From the NCBI RefSeq assembly GCF_003026365.1, contig NZ_PYOM01000011.1, positions 122,269 to 186,268 of the forward strand: a DNA stretch of 64,000 nucleotides. Reading direction: 5' to 3'. The position numbers were made by a program, and so were the translations under genes. This DNA comes from Photobacterium angustum (GTDB lineage Bacteria > Pseudomonadota > Gammaproteobacteria > Enterobacterales > Vibrionaceae). Positions 1 to 9,544 of this stretch are shown in pieces; position 1 is the first letter of the stretch; every line of letters begins with the position of its first letter. The notes below the pieces were generated by a model. It was not told the DNA's origin and ran no database searches. It saw only the letters and a program-made list of their open reading frames with translations.

Positions 1-1279
1 TCGCGACTAAGTTAATCAGTGCCATCATCCCCATTGATACATCCGCCATTGCCCATACCGTTGGAAGATCAGCTAACGCCCCAAACATCACCATAAATAG
101 CACCACAACACGAAAAATATTCAATCCGATTTTATGGTTATGCTCAAGAAAAATAAGGTTGGTTTCAGCATAGGAATAATTAGCAACGAGCGATGTAAAC
201 GCAAAGAAGAAAATTGCAATAGCGATAAACACAGAGCCCCAGTCACCGACTTGTGAACTCAAAGCGCGCTGAGTTAACTCAATCCCTGTCACCTCACTAT
301 GAGGGACATATTCGCCTGACATCAAAATAATCGCGACAGTAGATGAACAGATCACCATTGTATCCATAAACACACCAAGCATTTGCACATATCCTTGCGA
401 GGCGGGATGAGGCGGATAAGGTGTTGCAGATGCTGCCGCATTCGGTGCTGATCCCATGCCAGCTTCATTCGAAAATAAACCACGCTTTAATCCATTAATC
501 ATTCCTTGAGCGATGGTATATCCCAATGCGCCCGATGCGGCTTCTTCTAGACCGAAAGCACTGCGAAAAATCATCATGATAATTTCGGGCAGTTTTTCAA
601 TGTTGATCGCCATAATATAAAGGGCAAGCAACAGATAACATAATGCCATGGCAGGAACTAAAATTTCCGCGGTTCTTGCAATAGTACGCAAACCACCAAA
701 AATGATGACTCCCGTCATGATCACAAGTCCAATACCAACATATATCGGTGACCAGCCAAAAGCGACGTGAGCAGCCTGACTTATCGAGTTAGCTTGAACC
801 GAGTTAAACACTAAGCCAAAAGCAATGATCAAAAAGACCGAGAACATAACGCCCATCCAGCGCATGCCTAATCCTTTTTCCATATAATACGCAGGACCAC
901 CACGATAATTACCATCATCATCACGGGTTTTATAAAGCTGAGCTAATGCACTTTCTGCAAAAGCGGTCGCCATACCAAGCATAGCGATCAGCCACATCCA
1001 AAAGATCGCGCCAGGGCCACCCAAAGTTAAAGCTACGGCTACTCCCGCCATATTACCAGTGCCGACTCTAGCCGCTAAGCTCGTACATAATGCTTGGAAG
1101 GAAGAAATGCCTGCACTGTCTGATTTGCGACTGTTTTTCATCACCTTAAACATATGGCCAAAATGACGGAACTGGATAAAGCTCAAACGGTAGGTGAAGT
1201 AAATACCGACTCCTATCAGTAAATAAATTAATACCGAGCCCCAGAGTAAGTCATTTAAAAAGGTAATTTGGCTGGACAA
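1..1279 (-). CDS. AGCS family sodium:alanine/glycine symporter (C-terminal end cut by window edge)
   Basis: Inner-membrane carrier that imports alanine or glycine with Na+. Translating the minus strand from 1279 gives an open frame of about 426 residues with no stop before the window edge. It contains family signatures: a Gly/Ala-rich segment reading VGTGNMAGVAVAL, a GGPAYYMEKGLG block, and GLFSNEAGMGSAPNAAA followed by several hydrophobic helices. The start is taken as TTG at 1279-1277, because a strong ribosome site (AGAAGGAA) lies 5-6 bases upstream and no in-frame ATG occurs near it. The family is usually about 450-500 residues, so only the C-terminal tail is missing. It is transcribed away from the DUF3545 gene. 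The exact substrate (alanine, glycine or serine) cannot be told from sequence. Confidence 0.9.
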   Translation of the reverse strand, partial: MSSQITFLNDLLWGSVLIYLLIGVGIYFTYRLSFIQFRHFGHMFKVMKNSRKSDSAGISSFQALCTSLAARVGTGNMAGVAVALTLGGPGAIFWMWLIAMLGMATAFAESALAQLYKTRDDDGNYRGGPAYYMEKGLGMRWMGVMFSVFLIIAFGLVFNSVQANSISQAAHVAFGWSPIYVGIGLVIMTGVIIFGGLRTIARTAEILVPAMALCYLLLALYIMAINIEKLPEIIMMIFRSAFGLEEAASGALGYTIAQGMINGLKRGLFSNEAGMGSAPNAAASATPYPPHPASQGYVQMLGVFMDTMVICSSTVAIILMSGEYVPHSEVTGIELTQRALSSQVGDWGSVFIAIAIFFFAFTSLVANYSYAETNLIFLEHNHKIGLNIFRVVVLFMVMFGALADLPTVWAMADVSMGMMALINLVA

Positions 1280-1723
1280 GTGGGTTCCTTCTACAACGCA
1301 GTACGTATTGAATAAATAATGGCAGTGGATGTGGTATTCATCTTCACCAACTCAAACTAAATCATTACAATTTAGTAACCAAATAAAGCAATTGCACATT
1401 GATATTTCCTCTTTTATTTGTATAGACCTATTATGATGGGATATATCAAAAAATTTCATTCATTATCACATGAAATACACTAAGGGTATATTTTTTAAGT
1501 AAATATCTAAAACCCTCCCACTAAATCCAAACATAAATAAAGCCTTACCGCGAGTTGTTTTCTTACATTTTCGGTCATAAAAAGGATATATTTGACTTTT
1601 AGCACATAAAAATTTCATCTTTAAGCAACAAATGAGAAACACTTCAATTTTACTCTACCCCATATTGTGATAATTAATGACCTTGTAGCTTATAGTTAGC
1701 TATATCATAGGAAGAGGTGCTTT
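1280..1723. other. AT-rich divergent intergenic region
   Basis: This gap separates the minus-strand symporter from the plus-strand DUF3545 gene and should hold both promoters. It has several A/T tracts and TATAAT-like words but no open frame with a ribosome site, no RNA-gene signature and no clear operator. Nothing more specific can be supported. Confidence 0.5.
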
Positions 1724-1906
1724 ATGGATAGCTTTGCATTTGATGATATGTTCACAACAGAAACCGTCTCTCGTCGCTCTCGAGCAAAACCTGAAAAACG
1801 TAAATGGCGTGAAATTGAAGCCTTAAAAGATCGTCAACGACTTCGCCGTGAGCTTCAAGATATGGATATGTGCGGCAGTTACAATGCCGATGAATTCGAC
1901 TTTTAA
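1724..1906 (+). CDS. DUF3545 family small protein (60 aa)
   Basis: Short cytoplasmic protein of unknown function. It has an acidic N-terminal part followed by a strongly basic stretch ending in KRKWREIEALKDRQRL (residues about 24-41), which is the hallmark of the DUF3545 family of Vibrionaceae and Shewanellaceae. It has no signal peptide or membrane segment. The ATG at 1724 is preceded by a good ribosome site (GGAAGAGG), and the frame ends just before an intrinsic terminator. The Arg/Lys-rich helix suggests contact with nucleic acid or another acidic partner, but that is inference. It is a single-gene unit, convergent with ung. Confidence 0.8.
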   Translation: MDSFAFDDMFTTETVSRRSRAKPEKRKWREIEALKDRQRLRRELQDMDMCGSYNADEFDF

Positions 1907-1924
1907 CAAACCGTTCCAGACGAA

Positions 1925-1960
1925 AAAATTAAACGCCAGCATTTTGCTGGCGTTTTGTTT
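1925..1960. terminator. Bidirectional terminator between DUF3545 gene and ung
   Basis: A perfect 9-bp inverted repeat (AACGCCAGC at 1932-1940, GCTGGCGTT at 1946-1954) with a 5-base loop is flanked by A-rich and T-rich runs. It can stop transcription from both convergent genes. Confidence 0.85.
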
Positions 1961-1976
1961 ACCGAAATAAATTCGT

Positions 1977-2639
1977 TTATAACTGCCAATTAATCGCTGA
2001 TTTTCCCATTTCAGCGAGTAACTGATTGGTTTTAGAAAAATGCTGACAACCAAAGAAACCCCGATATGCAGATAACGGTGATGGATGCGCAGAATGTAAA
2101 ACATGATGACGCTCGGTATTTATCTTTTTACCTTTTTTCTGAGCATGTGCACCCCACAGTAAGAAGATCACTCCTTCTGTATTATCGTTAATGTACTCAA
2201 TCGCACGATCGGTAAATGTTTCCCAACCAATCTTAGCGTGGGAATGCGCGTTCCCTTGTTCTACTGTTAGGACGGTATTAAGTAATAAAACACCTTGCTC
2301 TGCCCACGGCTGCAAATAACCATGTTCAGGCACTACAAAACCTTCAATATCAGTGGCTAATTCTTTATACATATTCGCCAATGACGGTGGCGTTTTAACA
2401 CCCGGGAGTACAGAGAAACTTAAACCATGAGCTTGCTTTGGCCCATGGTAAGGATCTTGTCCTAAAATCACGACCTTGGTTTGCTCTAATGGCGTCGAGA
2501 TAAATGCATTAAAAATATCTTCTTGAGGAGGAAATACCACTTTTCCTGATGCACGAGCAGCGTCAACCGCCTGTTCAATCTCAGAAAAATACGCTTGTGC
2601 TCGTTGTTGCTCGATAAATGTAGACCAGCTAGCGGTCAT
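1977..2639 (-). CDS. ung: Uracil-DNA glycosylase
   Basis: Family 1 uracil-DNA glycosylase, which removes uracil from DNA as the first step of base-excision repair. The 220-residue protein has the normal length of bacterial Ung. The water-activating motif GQDPYHGP is at residues 60-67, with catalytic Asp62, and the DNA-intercalation motif HPSPLS begins near residue 185. The [12 protein letters not shown] segment supplies the conserved Asn of the uracil pocket. The ATG follows a GAGGAAG ribosome site. Nfo, the AP endonuclease acting on the product of Ung, lies just upstream on the same strand about 90 bp away, so the two repair genes may be co-transcribed. Confidence 0.97.
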   Translation of the reverse strand: MTASWSTFIEQQRAQAYFSEIEQAVDAARASGKVVFPPQEDIFNAFISTPLEQTKVVILGQDPYHGPKQAHGLSFSVLPGVKTPPSLANMYKELATDIEGFVVPEHGYLQPWAEQGVLLLNTVLTVEQGNAHSHAKIGWETFTDRAIEYINDNTEGVIFLLWGAHAQKKGKKINTERHHVLHSAHPSPLSAYRGFFGCQHFSKTNQLLAEMGKSAINWQL

Positions 2640-2731
2640 AAGTACTTCCTCATCAATAGAATTTACTCAGTAAGAATATCAAAATCAGCTCACAGGCGAG
2701 ACAAATAGTCGACGCCTTCATTTATAGCCAC

Positions 2732-3580
2732 TTATTTTTTAGCGGCAAAATCACGTAATGTCGCAATTTCTTGATGCCAAATATCAGGATTAATCGTTTC
2801 TAAAATAAGAGGCATATGATTAAAACGATCATCTTGCATGATATAGCGGAAACAATCCCAGCCAATCACTCCTTCACCTAGACTATGGTGGCGATCTAAA
2901 TGACTCCCTAAATCACCTTTGGAATCATTTAAGTGCATACCTCGGAGATATTGCATTCCAACAACATCATCAAATTCAGCAAACGTTCGATCTGCAGCAG
3001 TTTCAGTACGTAAATCATATCCAGCCGCAAAGGTATGGCAGGTATCAATACAGACACCTACCCGCGTTTTATCTTTAACTTGATCGATGATTTCCGCTAA
3101 ATGTTCAAACTGCCAACCTAAATTTGAACCTTGTCCCGCCGTATTTTCGATCACTGCAACCACATCACTTACTTGTTCATGCGCAAGATTTATTGACTCA
3201 GCAATCAGCTTTAAACACTCTTTTTCAGAAATTTTTTTTAAATGACTCCCCGGATGGAAGTTCAAAAGGTGCAATCCAAGCTGTTTACAACGCGACATTT
3301 CATCAATAAAAGCAGCACGCGATTTTTCTAACTTTTCAGCCTCTGGTGCACCTAAATTAATCAAATAAGAGTCATGTGGCAAAATAGCATTGGCATTAAA
3401 CTCTAATTGAGAACAACGCGCTTTAAACGCAGCAATAACATCCGCCTCTAACGGCTTAGCCACCCACTGACGCTGATTTTTAGTAAATAGAGCAAAAGCA
3501 TTCGCACCAATTTTTTCAGCATTTACTGGCGCATTAAATACCCCACCAGCAGCAGAAACATGAGCACCAATCAGTTTCAT
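2732..3580 (-). CDS. nfo: Endonuclease IV (AP endonuclease)
   Basis: Zn-dependent AP endonuclease that cuts 5' of abasic sites and processes damaged 3' ends. The protein has 282 residues, close to E. coli Nfo (285). It starts with [13 protein letters not shown], matching the family N-terminus, and carries metal-ligand motifs such as [27 protein letters not shown] and [16 protein letters not shown]. The frame is open 33 bases further upstream (to 3613), but the ATG at 3580 is chosen because it matches the family start and has a GAGGT ribosome site. It lies upstream of ung on the same strand and diverges from grcA. Confidence 0.96.
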   Translation of the reverse strand: MKLIGAHVSAAGGVFNAPVNAEKIGANAFALFTKNQRQWVAKPLEADVIAAFKARCSQLEFNANAILPHDSYLINLGAPEAEKLEKSRAAFIDEMSRCKQLGLHLLNFHPGSHLKKISEKECLKLIAESINLAHEQVSDVVAVIENTAGQGSNLGWQFEHLAEIIDQVKDKTRVGVCIDTCHTFAAGYDLRTETAADRTFAEFDDVVGMQYLRGMHLNDSKGDLGSHLDRHHSLGEGVIGWDCFRYIMQDDRFNHMPLILETINPDIWHQEIATLRDFAAKK

Positions 3581-3754
3581 AGCAATTTTTACCTCACTTA
3601 TATCACTTGGCATTTCAAGCCAAACATAAACATTTAATAAACATTACAATCACAATTAAAAATCAAATATGTTGTAAAATAACAACATTTGGACGCTAAA
3701 ATATTTTTTATCGATTAAAATTTATTCTTGATTCCCCCTTAAAATGGCGTTAGA

Positions 3755-3768
3755 TTGACTTAGCTCAA
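3755..3768. promoter_or_regulatory. Upstream FNR-type site of grcA
   Basis: TTGACTTAGCTCAA has two of the ten consensus positions changed relative to TTGAT-N4-ATCAA. Its centre (3761.5) is exactly 53 bp from the centre of the downstream site. E. coli yfiD/grcA has two FNR sites at -93.5 and -40.5, the same spacing. Confidence 0.6.
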
Positions 3769-3807
3769 TAAAACAGCCCTACTTTATTTAAGGTTTTTTG
3801 TTGTAAT

Positions 3808-3821
3808 TTGATCTAAGTCAA
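3808..3821. promoter_or_regulatory. Proximal FNR-type site of grcA
   Basis: TTGATCTAAGTCAA differs from the FNR consensus at one position. Centred at 3814.5, it would be at -40.5 (class II activator position) for a start near 3855. That leaves a leader of about 48 bases before the grcA ATG. Confidence 0.7.
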
Positions 3822-3902
3822 TGCACAAGTAGCCGTGCTGAGTTAAGAGTAAATAACTCAGCAAAAAAGAGTAAATTAACACCACTTTCTCGGAGATAAG
3901 TT

Positions 3903-4280
3903 ATGATTACTGGTATTCAAATTACTAAAGCTGCAAACGATGATCTACTAAACACTATCTGGATCCTAGACAGCGAAACAAACGAAGCTCGTTGTGTATG
4001 TGCTCTATCTGGTTTTGAAGCTGACCAAGTTGTTGCTCAAGCAGATCTAGGTGACATCGAGTACCGTGAGCTTGCTATCGAAGCTCCAGCAAAAATCGAA
4101 GGCGGTCAGCACCTAAACGTAAACGTTCTTAAGCGTGAAACATTAGAAGATGCTGCTAAGCACCCAGAAAAATACCCACAGCTAACAATCCGTGTTTCTG
4201 GTTACGCTGTTCGTTTCAACTCACTAACTCGTGAGCAACAACAAGACGTTATCGCACGTACTTTCACTAGCAGCCTATAA
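3903..4280 (+). CDS. grcA: Autonomous glycyl radical cofactor GrcA
   Basis: Small cytoplasmic protein that replaces the oxygen-damaged glycyl-radical domain of pyruvate formate-lyase. It has 125 residues (E. coli 127). The C-terminal radical motif RVSGYAVRF places the radical glycine at residue 100, followed by the family tail [20 protein letters not shown]. The ATG at 3903 follows a CGGAGAT ribosome site. Codon use is highly biased, as expected for an abundant protein. Two FNR-type sites precede it and an intrinsic terminator follows, so it is a single-gene unit probably induced at low oxygen. Confidence 0.97.
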   Translation: MITGIQITKAANDDLLNTIWILDSETNEARCVCALSGFEADQVVAQADLGDIEYRELAIEAPAKIEGGQHLNVNVLKRETLEDAAKHPEKYPQLTIRVSGYAVRFNSLTREQQQDVIARTFTSSL

Positions 4281-4320
4281 TTTCCTGTTAGCTTGCCTTA
4301 TTAGGTACGTAGCAATAAAA

Positions 4321-4348
4321 AAACGGCACGTTTAATGTGCCGTTTTTT
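4321..4348 (+). terminator. grcA terminator
   Basis: A 9-bp stem AAACGGCAC/GTGCCGTTT is followed by a T run, 40 bases after the grcA stop. Confidence 0.85.
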
Positions 4349-4368
4349 ATTATCTGTAATAACAGAAT

Positions 4369-4396
4369 AAAAAAGGAACCTCAGCTCCTTTTTTAG
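4369..4396 (-). terminator. thrABC operon terminator
   Basis: Inverted repeat AAAAAAGGA...TCCTTTTTT immediately downstream of the thrC stop. Read on the minus strand it is a hairpin followed by six T. Confidence 0.75.
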
Positions 4397-4411
4397 CCTA
4401 TATACTATTCG

Positions 4412-5701
4412 CTATGACTGTACTGAACGTAATACCGCCTTCACTGCTTCAAAATCATTATCACGTTCTAAAGACAATAATTCCATCGCATTATGCTTCG
4501 CTAACGGTGCGGGTAATGGAATATCTTTATCTAAGATCTCATCCACGACTTCTTTAAATTTCGCCGGATGCGCAGTACAAAGGAACAAACCTGTTTCGCC
4601 ATCATTTAATTGCTCGTTAAGAATACGATAAGCAATCGCACCATGAGGCTCACATAAATAACCTTCTGCAGTCATTTGCTTTAAGGTTTCAGCTGTTTGC
4701 TCATCTGTCACCGCGCCATAACCTAATTCATTTAAGCCCCAACCTTTTAACTGACAAAGCTCTTCGATACGTGGCCAGTTATTCGGTTGGCTAACATCCA
4801 TCGCATTTGAAATAGTTGGAACGGTTACTTTTGGAGACCACTCACCCGTTTGTAAATAACGTGGAACCGTATCATTTTCATTCGTTGCCGCAATAAAGCG
4901 TTTAACGGGTAAACCTAGCGATTTAGCTAATAAGCCTGCCGTCAAATTACCAAAATTACCACTTGGTACTGAAATAACTAATTGCTCACGTTCCGCTTTA
5001 GGCAGTTGAGCAACAGCTTCAAAGTAATAACAGATCTGCGCCATTAATCGGCTAATATTGATCGAGTTTGCAGAGTTTAAACCCACTTCTTTGCGTAACT
5101 CAGCATCATCAAATGCTTGTTTCACTAGCGCTTGGCAATCATCAAACGTGCCATTCACCGCAACCGTTGTAATGTTCTTCCCTAAAGTACAGAACATCTT
5201 TTCTTGTAATGGACTGATCTTCCCCTTCGGGTACAAAATCACAACCTTGATGTTATCCATACCATAGAAAGCATGCGCAACAGCGGCACCTGTATCGCCT
5301 GATGTCGCGGTTAAAATCGTGATATCACTTTCACTATCAGCCGTTACTGCTGCTAGTGATTGCGCCATAAAGCGACCACCAAAATCTTTGAATGCTAAGG
5401 TTGGGCCATGGAACAATTCTAATGCATACACGCCGTCTTTTACTTTATTGATAGGTGCTGGGAATTGGAATGCGCTATCAACCATTTGGCTAACAGTTTC
5501 TTCACTTAGCTCATCACCGATAAACGCGGAAAGGATCTTACTACTACGAGTGACAAAATCCATCTCTAGCAATGCATCAATATCGCTAAATTGAGGGAGT
5601 TCTGATGGAAAGAATAGACCTTGGTTACGTCCTAATCCTTGACGTACAGCCTGACCAAATGAAACCTGCTCTTGATGTTCTTTTAGATTATACAATTTCA
5701 T
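4412..5701 (-). CDS. thrC: Threonine synthase
   Basis: PLP enzyme that converts O-phosphohomoserine to threonine, the last step of the pathway. The 429 residues match the enterobacterial enzyme (428). The PLP lysine lies in HGPTLAFKDFGGRF (about residue 108), and the phosphate-binding motif SGNFGN is near residue 235. TATSGDTGAAVAHAFYG is also typical. It is the third gene of thrABC, starting 2 bases after thrB ends, which suggests translational coupling. A terminator follows immediately. Confidence 0.97.
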   Translation of the reverse strand: MKLYNLKEHQEQVSFGQAVRQGLGRNQGLFFPSELPQFSDIDALLEMDFVTRSSKILSAFIGDELSEETVSQMVDSAFQFPAPINKVKDGVYALELFHGPTLAFKDFGGRFMAQSLAAVTADSESDITILTATSGDTGAAVAHAFYGMDNIKVVILYPKGKISPLQEKMFCTLGKNITTVAVNGTFDDCQALVKQAFDDAELRKEVGLNSANSINISRLMAQICYYFEAVAQLPKAEREQLVISVPSGNFGNLTAGLLAKSLGLPVKRFIAATNENDTVPRYLQTGEWSPKVTVPTISNAMDVSQPNNWPRIEELCQLKGWGLNELGYGAVTDEQTAETLKQMTAEGYLCEPHGAIAYRILNEQLNDGETGLFLCTAHPAKFKEVVDEILDKDIPLPAPLAKHNAMELLSLERDNDFEAVKAVLRSVQS

Positions 5702-5703
5702 TG

Positions 5704-6660
5704 TTATAGCTCACTTCCTGTTACTTTTGCGCCCAAGTTGTCTAATCGACAAACATGAACAAATCCTTCATCATTCTGAACATAATGTTCTTCGAGCCAA
5801 CGTGCAAGTCGTTTAGCGACCTCTAAATCGGTGCAAACACTAAACATGGTTGGTCCAGAGCCTGAAATACCACTCGCAATCGCCCCTGCATCTAACGCAT
5901 GCTGACGTGCTTGCGCAAAGCCAGGTAACAGCTTTTCACGGTAAGGTTCAGCCACGACATCTTTGATCATCTTCGCCGCTAACAGTGGCTGGTTTGAGTG
6001 ACAAGCATGAATAAAACCACCTAAATGACGACCATGAGTGATCACATCTTGGCGACGATATTGTGCAGGTAAAATTGCACGCGCTTCAGCGGTTGGAACT
6101 TTAATCCCTGGGTAAGCCATTACCCAATACCAATCATCAAAACAAGGGACTTTCTGACTTATGATCCCTAATTCTTCCACCATGAACTGCAATCCACCAA
6201 GAAAGCACGGTGCAACGTTATCATAGTGAAGACTTCCTGAGATCTCACCTTCCATTTCCCCCATGAGCGCTAATAACTCTGTTTCATTAAGCGGTTGATC
6301 ATGGAAACGGTTAAGTGCATCTAATGCTGCAACAATCGAACAAGCACTTGAACCTAAGCCAGATCCAATCGGCATATTTTTTTCTAATGTCACATCAACA
6401 GGGAGTAACGCGCCCCCTTTTTTATCCAGCTCTCGTGCAAACACTTGCCAGCAACGATAGACAATATTCTCTTCAGCCTGTTGCGGCAGTTTATCAACAA
6501 AGGCTCCAACGCATTGCAAACTAAAAGATGTTTGCCCCGCAGCCACTTTTACTCGATCGCCCAATAAGGTGCCATCAATTGGTGATACTGCCGCGCCTAA
6601 AACATCAAAACCAACACTCACATTACCAATTGATGCCGGAGCATAAACAACAACACTCAT
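5704..6660 (-). CDS. thrB: Homoserine kinase
   Basis: GHMP-superfamily kinase that phosphorylates homoserine with ATP. It has 318 residues. The N-terminus [19 protein letters not shown] and the ATP-binding loop [12 protein letters not shown] (about residues 95-106) are diagnostic, and the C-terminal glycine-rich [11 protein letters not shown] motif is present. It is separated by one base from the thrA stop and two bases from the thrC start. Compact thrABC order is the same as in E. coli. Confidence 0.97.
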   Translation of the reverse strand: MSVVVYAPASIGNVSVGFDVLGAAVSPIDGTLLGDRVKVAAGQTSFSLQCVGAFVDKLPQQAEENIVYRCWQVFARELDKKGGALLPVDVTLEKNMPIGSGLGSSACSIVAALDALNRFHDQPLNETELLALMGEMEGEISGSLHYDNVAPCFLGGLQFMVEELGIISQKVPCFDDWYWVMAYPGIKVPTAEARAILPAQYRRQDVITHGRHLGGFIHACHSNQPLLAAKMIKDVVAEPYREKLLPGFAQARQHALDAGAIASGISGSGPTMFSVCTDLEVAKRLARWLEEHYVQNDEGFVHVCRLDNLGAKVTGSEL

Positions 6661-6661
6661 C

Positions 6662-9121
6662 TTATACTCCTCGCTTCCAGCCTAATGTACGCATTAGATC
6701 GGCAAATACACCCGCCGCCGTTACTTCCGTACCCGCACCGTAACCACGTAATACAAGTGGGATAGGTTGGTAGTAACGGCTGTAGAAAGCTAAAGCATTC
6801 TCACCATCTTTAATTTTAAACATTGGATCATCAGGGTTCACCGCAACAATTTTCACCGAGCAATGGCCGTTATCGATTTCACCAACATAACGCAGTACTT
6901 TGTCCTCTTTTGCCGCTTCTTGAGCTAATTGAGTAAAGTATGCATCCGCTTGTGATAAACGCGCCATGAAATCATCGACAGAGCCTGAAGCATCAAAGCC
7001 TGGTGGTAGTGCTTGTTCAACATCAACGTCTGAAAGTTCTAATTCAAGCCCTGATTCACGTGCCAGAATAAGTAGCTTACGTGCAACATCCATACCTGAT
7101 AAATCATCACGAGGATCGGGCTCAGTAAAGCCATTATTACGCGCAACGGTTGTCGCTTCGCTAAAGCTCATGCCTTCATCCAATTTACCGAAGATATATG
7201 ACATTGAGCCCGATAAAATGCCTGAGAAGCGCTGTAGTTCATCACCTGCGGCCAATAGGTTCTGCAAGTTTTCAATAACGGGTAAACCTGCACCTACCGT
7301 AGTGTCATACATAAATTTACGACGGCTTAAACGTGCCGCTTGGCGTAATTGCTGGTAATAAGCCATGCTAGCCGTGTTTGCTTTCTTATTCGGTGTAATA
7401 ACATGGAAGCCTGCAGCAAGGTAATCGGCATATTGCTCAGCAATAGTTTGATCCGACGTACAATCAATGATCACTGGGTTGATAATGTGATTACGCTGAA
7501 CAAGCTGGATCATACGAGCAAGATTGAGTGGCTCATTCACCGCCCCCATTTGATCGCGCCAGTTATCTAAGTCAAAGCCCTCACTGCTAAGGAGTAATCC
7601 TTTGCTGTTCGCCATACCACAAACTCGAATAACAATACCGTCATCAGCAAGTTTACTTTGCTGACGCTGGATCTGATCGATCAACTCACCACCAACACCA
7701 CCGACACCAATTATAAAAACATCTAAGAAATGCTGACTATTAAATAAGTTCTCATGGCACGCTTTAACAGCTTCTGGCACTTTATTTTGTGGAATAACGG
7801 CTGAAATAGCACGCTCAGATGATCCTTGTGCAATCGCAACAATATTGACATCTACTTCAGCCAAAGAGGTAAAGAAACGCGATGCGACGCCGTGAGAAGT
7901 ACGCATACCATCGCCAACTAAAGTAACAATAGATACGTCATCAGAAAACTCAACAGGCTCAAGCAGACCTTCTTTTAATTCCAATTCAAAACTTTCGTTT
8001 AGTGCTTTTTCAGCTTGAACGTGATCTACCGATTCAATACAGAAACTAATGCTGTATTCAGACGATGATTGAGTGATCAACACAATAGATACCCCCGCAG
8101 ATGACATAGCGCCAAATACGCGTGCAGCCATACCTACCATCCCCTTCATACCAGGGCCTGATACGTTCACCATCGTAAGATCTTTTAGGGTGGTAATACC
8201 TTTAATGGCTAATTGATCTTCACCTGTATCTTGACCAATCAATGTCCCAGGTGCTTGTGGACTAAAACTATTTTTAATTAAGCATGGAATTTGAAACTGG
8301 GCGATAGGAGCGATAGTTTTAGGGTGAAGTACCGAAGCGCCAAAGTAAGACAGTTCCATTGCTTCTTGATAGCTTAAAGATTTCAACAAGCGCGCATCAG
8401 GGACTAAGCGAGGATCACAGCTGTAGACACCATCAACATCAGTCCAAATTTCACAACAATCCGCGCGCAGACATGCGGCAAGTACTGCTGCAGAATAATC
8501 AGAACCATTACGACCCAGTGTTACTAGCTCACCTTTGCTGTTACCTGCGGTAAAGCCCGGCATAATACAAACATGCCCTGCAGGTAATGGATCTCGTCGG
8601 AAATTCTGCGTTGAAATTTCAATATCGACATGAGCTTCAAGGTAATCACCTTCAGCATAGAGATATTTAACCGGATCGATAAGACTTGCAGGCTGACCTT
8701 TCGCTTCAAGTAAAGCTTTCATCGCTGCAATAGAAAGATGTTCACCTTTACTGATGATTGTCGCATACACATTATCAGGACATAAACCTAATAATTTAAT
8801 ACCGTGAACATACTCTTTTAGTTGTCCTAAAGAGCTCGCCAGTTTGGCATCTAAAGCGGCTTTATCAAACTGAGGCTCTAAAGCTTTTAAGCCACTGAAC
8901 AATTCAGTAAATACCTTTTCAAGATCAGCCAACTGTAGTGATGATTCACCCGTTTTCACGGTGTTATCAATCACTGAAACTAATTTATTTGTTACTTTCC
9001 CTGGTGCTGATAGCACAACAGAAACATCACCTTGCTGAGCATTACTCGCAATAATATCTGCTGCTCTTAAAAATCGCTCTGCATCGGCTAATGATGAACC
9101 GCCAAATTTAAATACTCGCAT
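6662..9121 (-). CDS. thrA: Bifunctional aspartokinase I / homoserine dehydrogenase I
   Basis: Catalyses the first and third steps from aspartate to homoserine. The 819 residues are organised as in E. coli ThrA (820). The aspartokinase domain starts [13 protein letters not shown] and runs to about residue 290, with [15 protein letters not shown] as its catalytic signature. Two ACT regulatory domains (about 310-460) follow, and then a homoserine dehydrogenase domain from about residue 465, with the NAD(P) motif [13 protein letters not shown]. The ACT domains imply feedback inhibition by threonine (family knowledge). It is the first structural gene of thrABC and lies behind the thrL leader and attenuator described here. 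Confidence 0.97.
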   Translation of the reverse strand: MRVFKFGGSSLADAERFLRAADIIASNAQQGDVSVVLSAPGKVTNKLVSVIDNTVKTGESSLQLADLEKVFTELFSGLKALEPQFDKAALDAKLASSLGQLKEYVHGIKLLGLCPDNVYATIISKGEHLSIAAMKALLEAKGQPASLIDPVKYLYAEGDYLEAHVDIEISTQNFRRDPLPAGHVCIMPGFTAGNSKGELVTLGRNGSDYSAAVLAACLRADCCEIWTDVDGVYSCDPRLVPDARLLKSLSYQEAMELSYFGASVLHPKTIAPIAQFQIPCLIKNSFSPQAPGTLIGQDTGEDQLAIKGITTLKDLTMVNVSGPGMKGMVGMAARVFGAMSSAGVSIVLITQSSSEYSISFCIESVDHVQAEKALNESFELELKEGLLEPVEFSDDVSIVTLVGDGMRTSHGVASRFFTSLAEVDVNIVAIAQGSSERAISAVIPQNKVPEAVKACHENLFNSQHFLDVFIIGVGGVGGELIDQIQRQQSKLADDGIVIRVCGMANSKGLLLSSEGFDLDNWRDQMGAVNEPLNLARMIQLVQRNHIINPVIIDCTSDQTIAEQYADYLAAGFHVITPNKKANTASMAYYQQLRQAARLSRRKFMYDTTVGAGLPVIENLQNLLAAGDELQRFSGILSGSMSYIFGKLDEGMSFSEATTVARNNGFTEPDPRDDLSGMDVARKLLILARESGLELELSDVDVEQALPPGFDASGSVDDFMARLSQADAYFTQLAQEAAKEDKVLRYVGEIDNGHCSVKIVAVNPDDPMFKIKDGENALAFYSRYYQPIPLVLRGYGAGTEVTAAGVFADLMRTLGWKRGV

Positions 9122-9199
9122 TCCCTACTCCCGAGTGACTATCCTGATCTATCTAGTTATCGCATCTAGATATACTCAAATATGTGAATTTAAAATCGT

Positions 9200-9233
9200 A
9201 AAAAAAAACCCGCAGCTCATTATGAGTTGCGGG
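9200..9233 (-). terminator. Transcription attenuator of the thr operon
   Basis: On the minus strand a GC-rich hairpin (9233-9209, one A-C mismatch, 3-base loop) is followed by a run of nine T between thrL and thrA. Bases 9235-9228 (AGCCCGCA) can instead pair with 9266-9259 (TGCGGGCT) at the end of thrL. That is a perfect 8-bp antiterminator, so ribosome position on thrL can decide the outcome. Confidence 0.88.
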
Positions 9234-9256
9234 CTTATTGTTAATCTTTGCGTATA

Positions 9257-9334
9257 TCAGCCCGCACCAACACCGAAGATGTTAATGGTAATAATAATGC
9301 GTGTAATGGCGTGAGAGCTGAATACATTTTTCAT
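9257..9334 (-). CDS. thrL: thr operon leader peptide (25 aa)
   Basis: Short open frame upstream of thrA that reads MKNVFSSHAITRIIITIN followed by IFGVGAG. Residues 10-19 hold six Ile and two Thr codons, the amino acids whose shortage should relieve attenuation of the thr operon. It ends in GAG-stop exactly as E. coli ThrL does (GNGAG there, GVGAG here), and its last codons form one arm of the antiterminator. The ribosome site is weak (an A/G-rich AAAAAAGAA about 10 bases upstream). Ile codons outnumber Thr codons, unlike E. coli, so isoleucine may dominate the control here (inference). Confidence 0.88.
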   Translation of the reverse strand: MKNVFSSHAITRIIITINIFGVGAG

Positions 9335-9544
9335 TGGTCTACAAATTCTTTTTTGCTAATAGCTTACGTTTACAGCAATCATACATTAGAGTCAATAACC
9401 TCTTTACAATTGCACAACACAATAGACAGTGAAATTAATCAATTATCAGTCATTTTAATTAACAAAAATGGCTATTCTATTTGCAGTCATGCGGACTACG
9501 TTGCATAGTTAGGCGTGAATATATTGCATCGGGAGGAGTACCAA

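Noticed and set aside
4774..5594. Plus-strand open frames inside thrC and thrB
   Set aside because: They are antisense shadows with no ribosome sites or recognisable protein features. Similar frames inside gltB, arcB and ChbP were dropped for the same reason.
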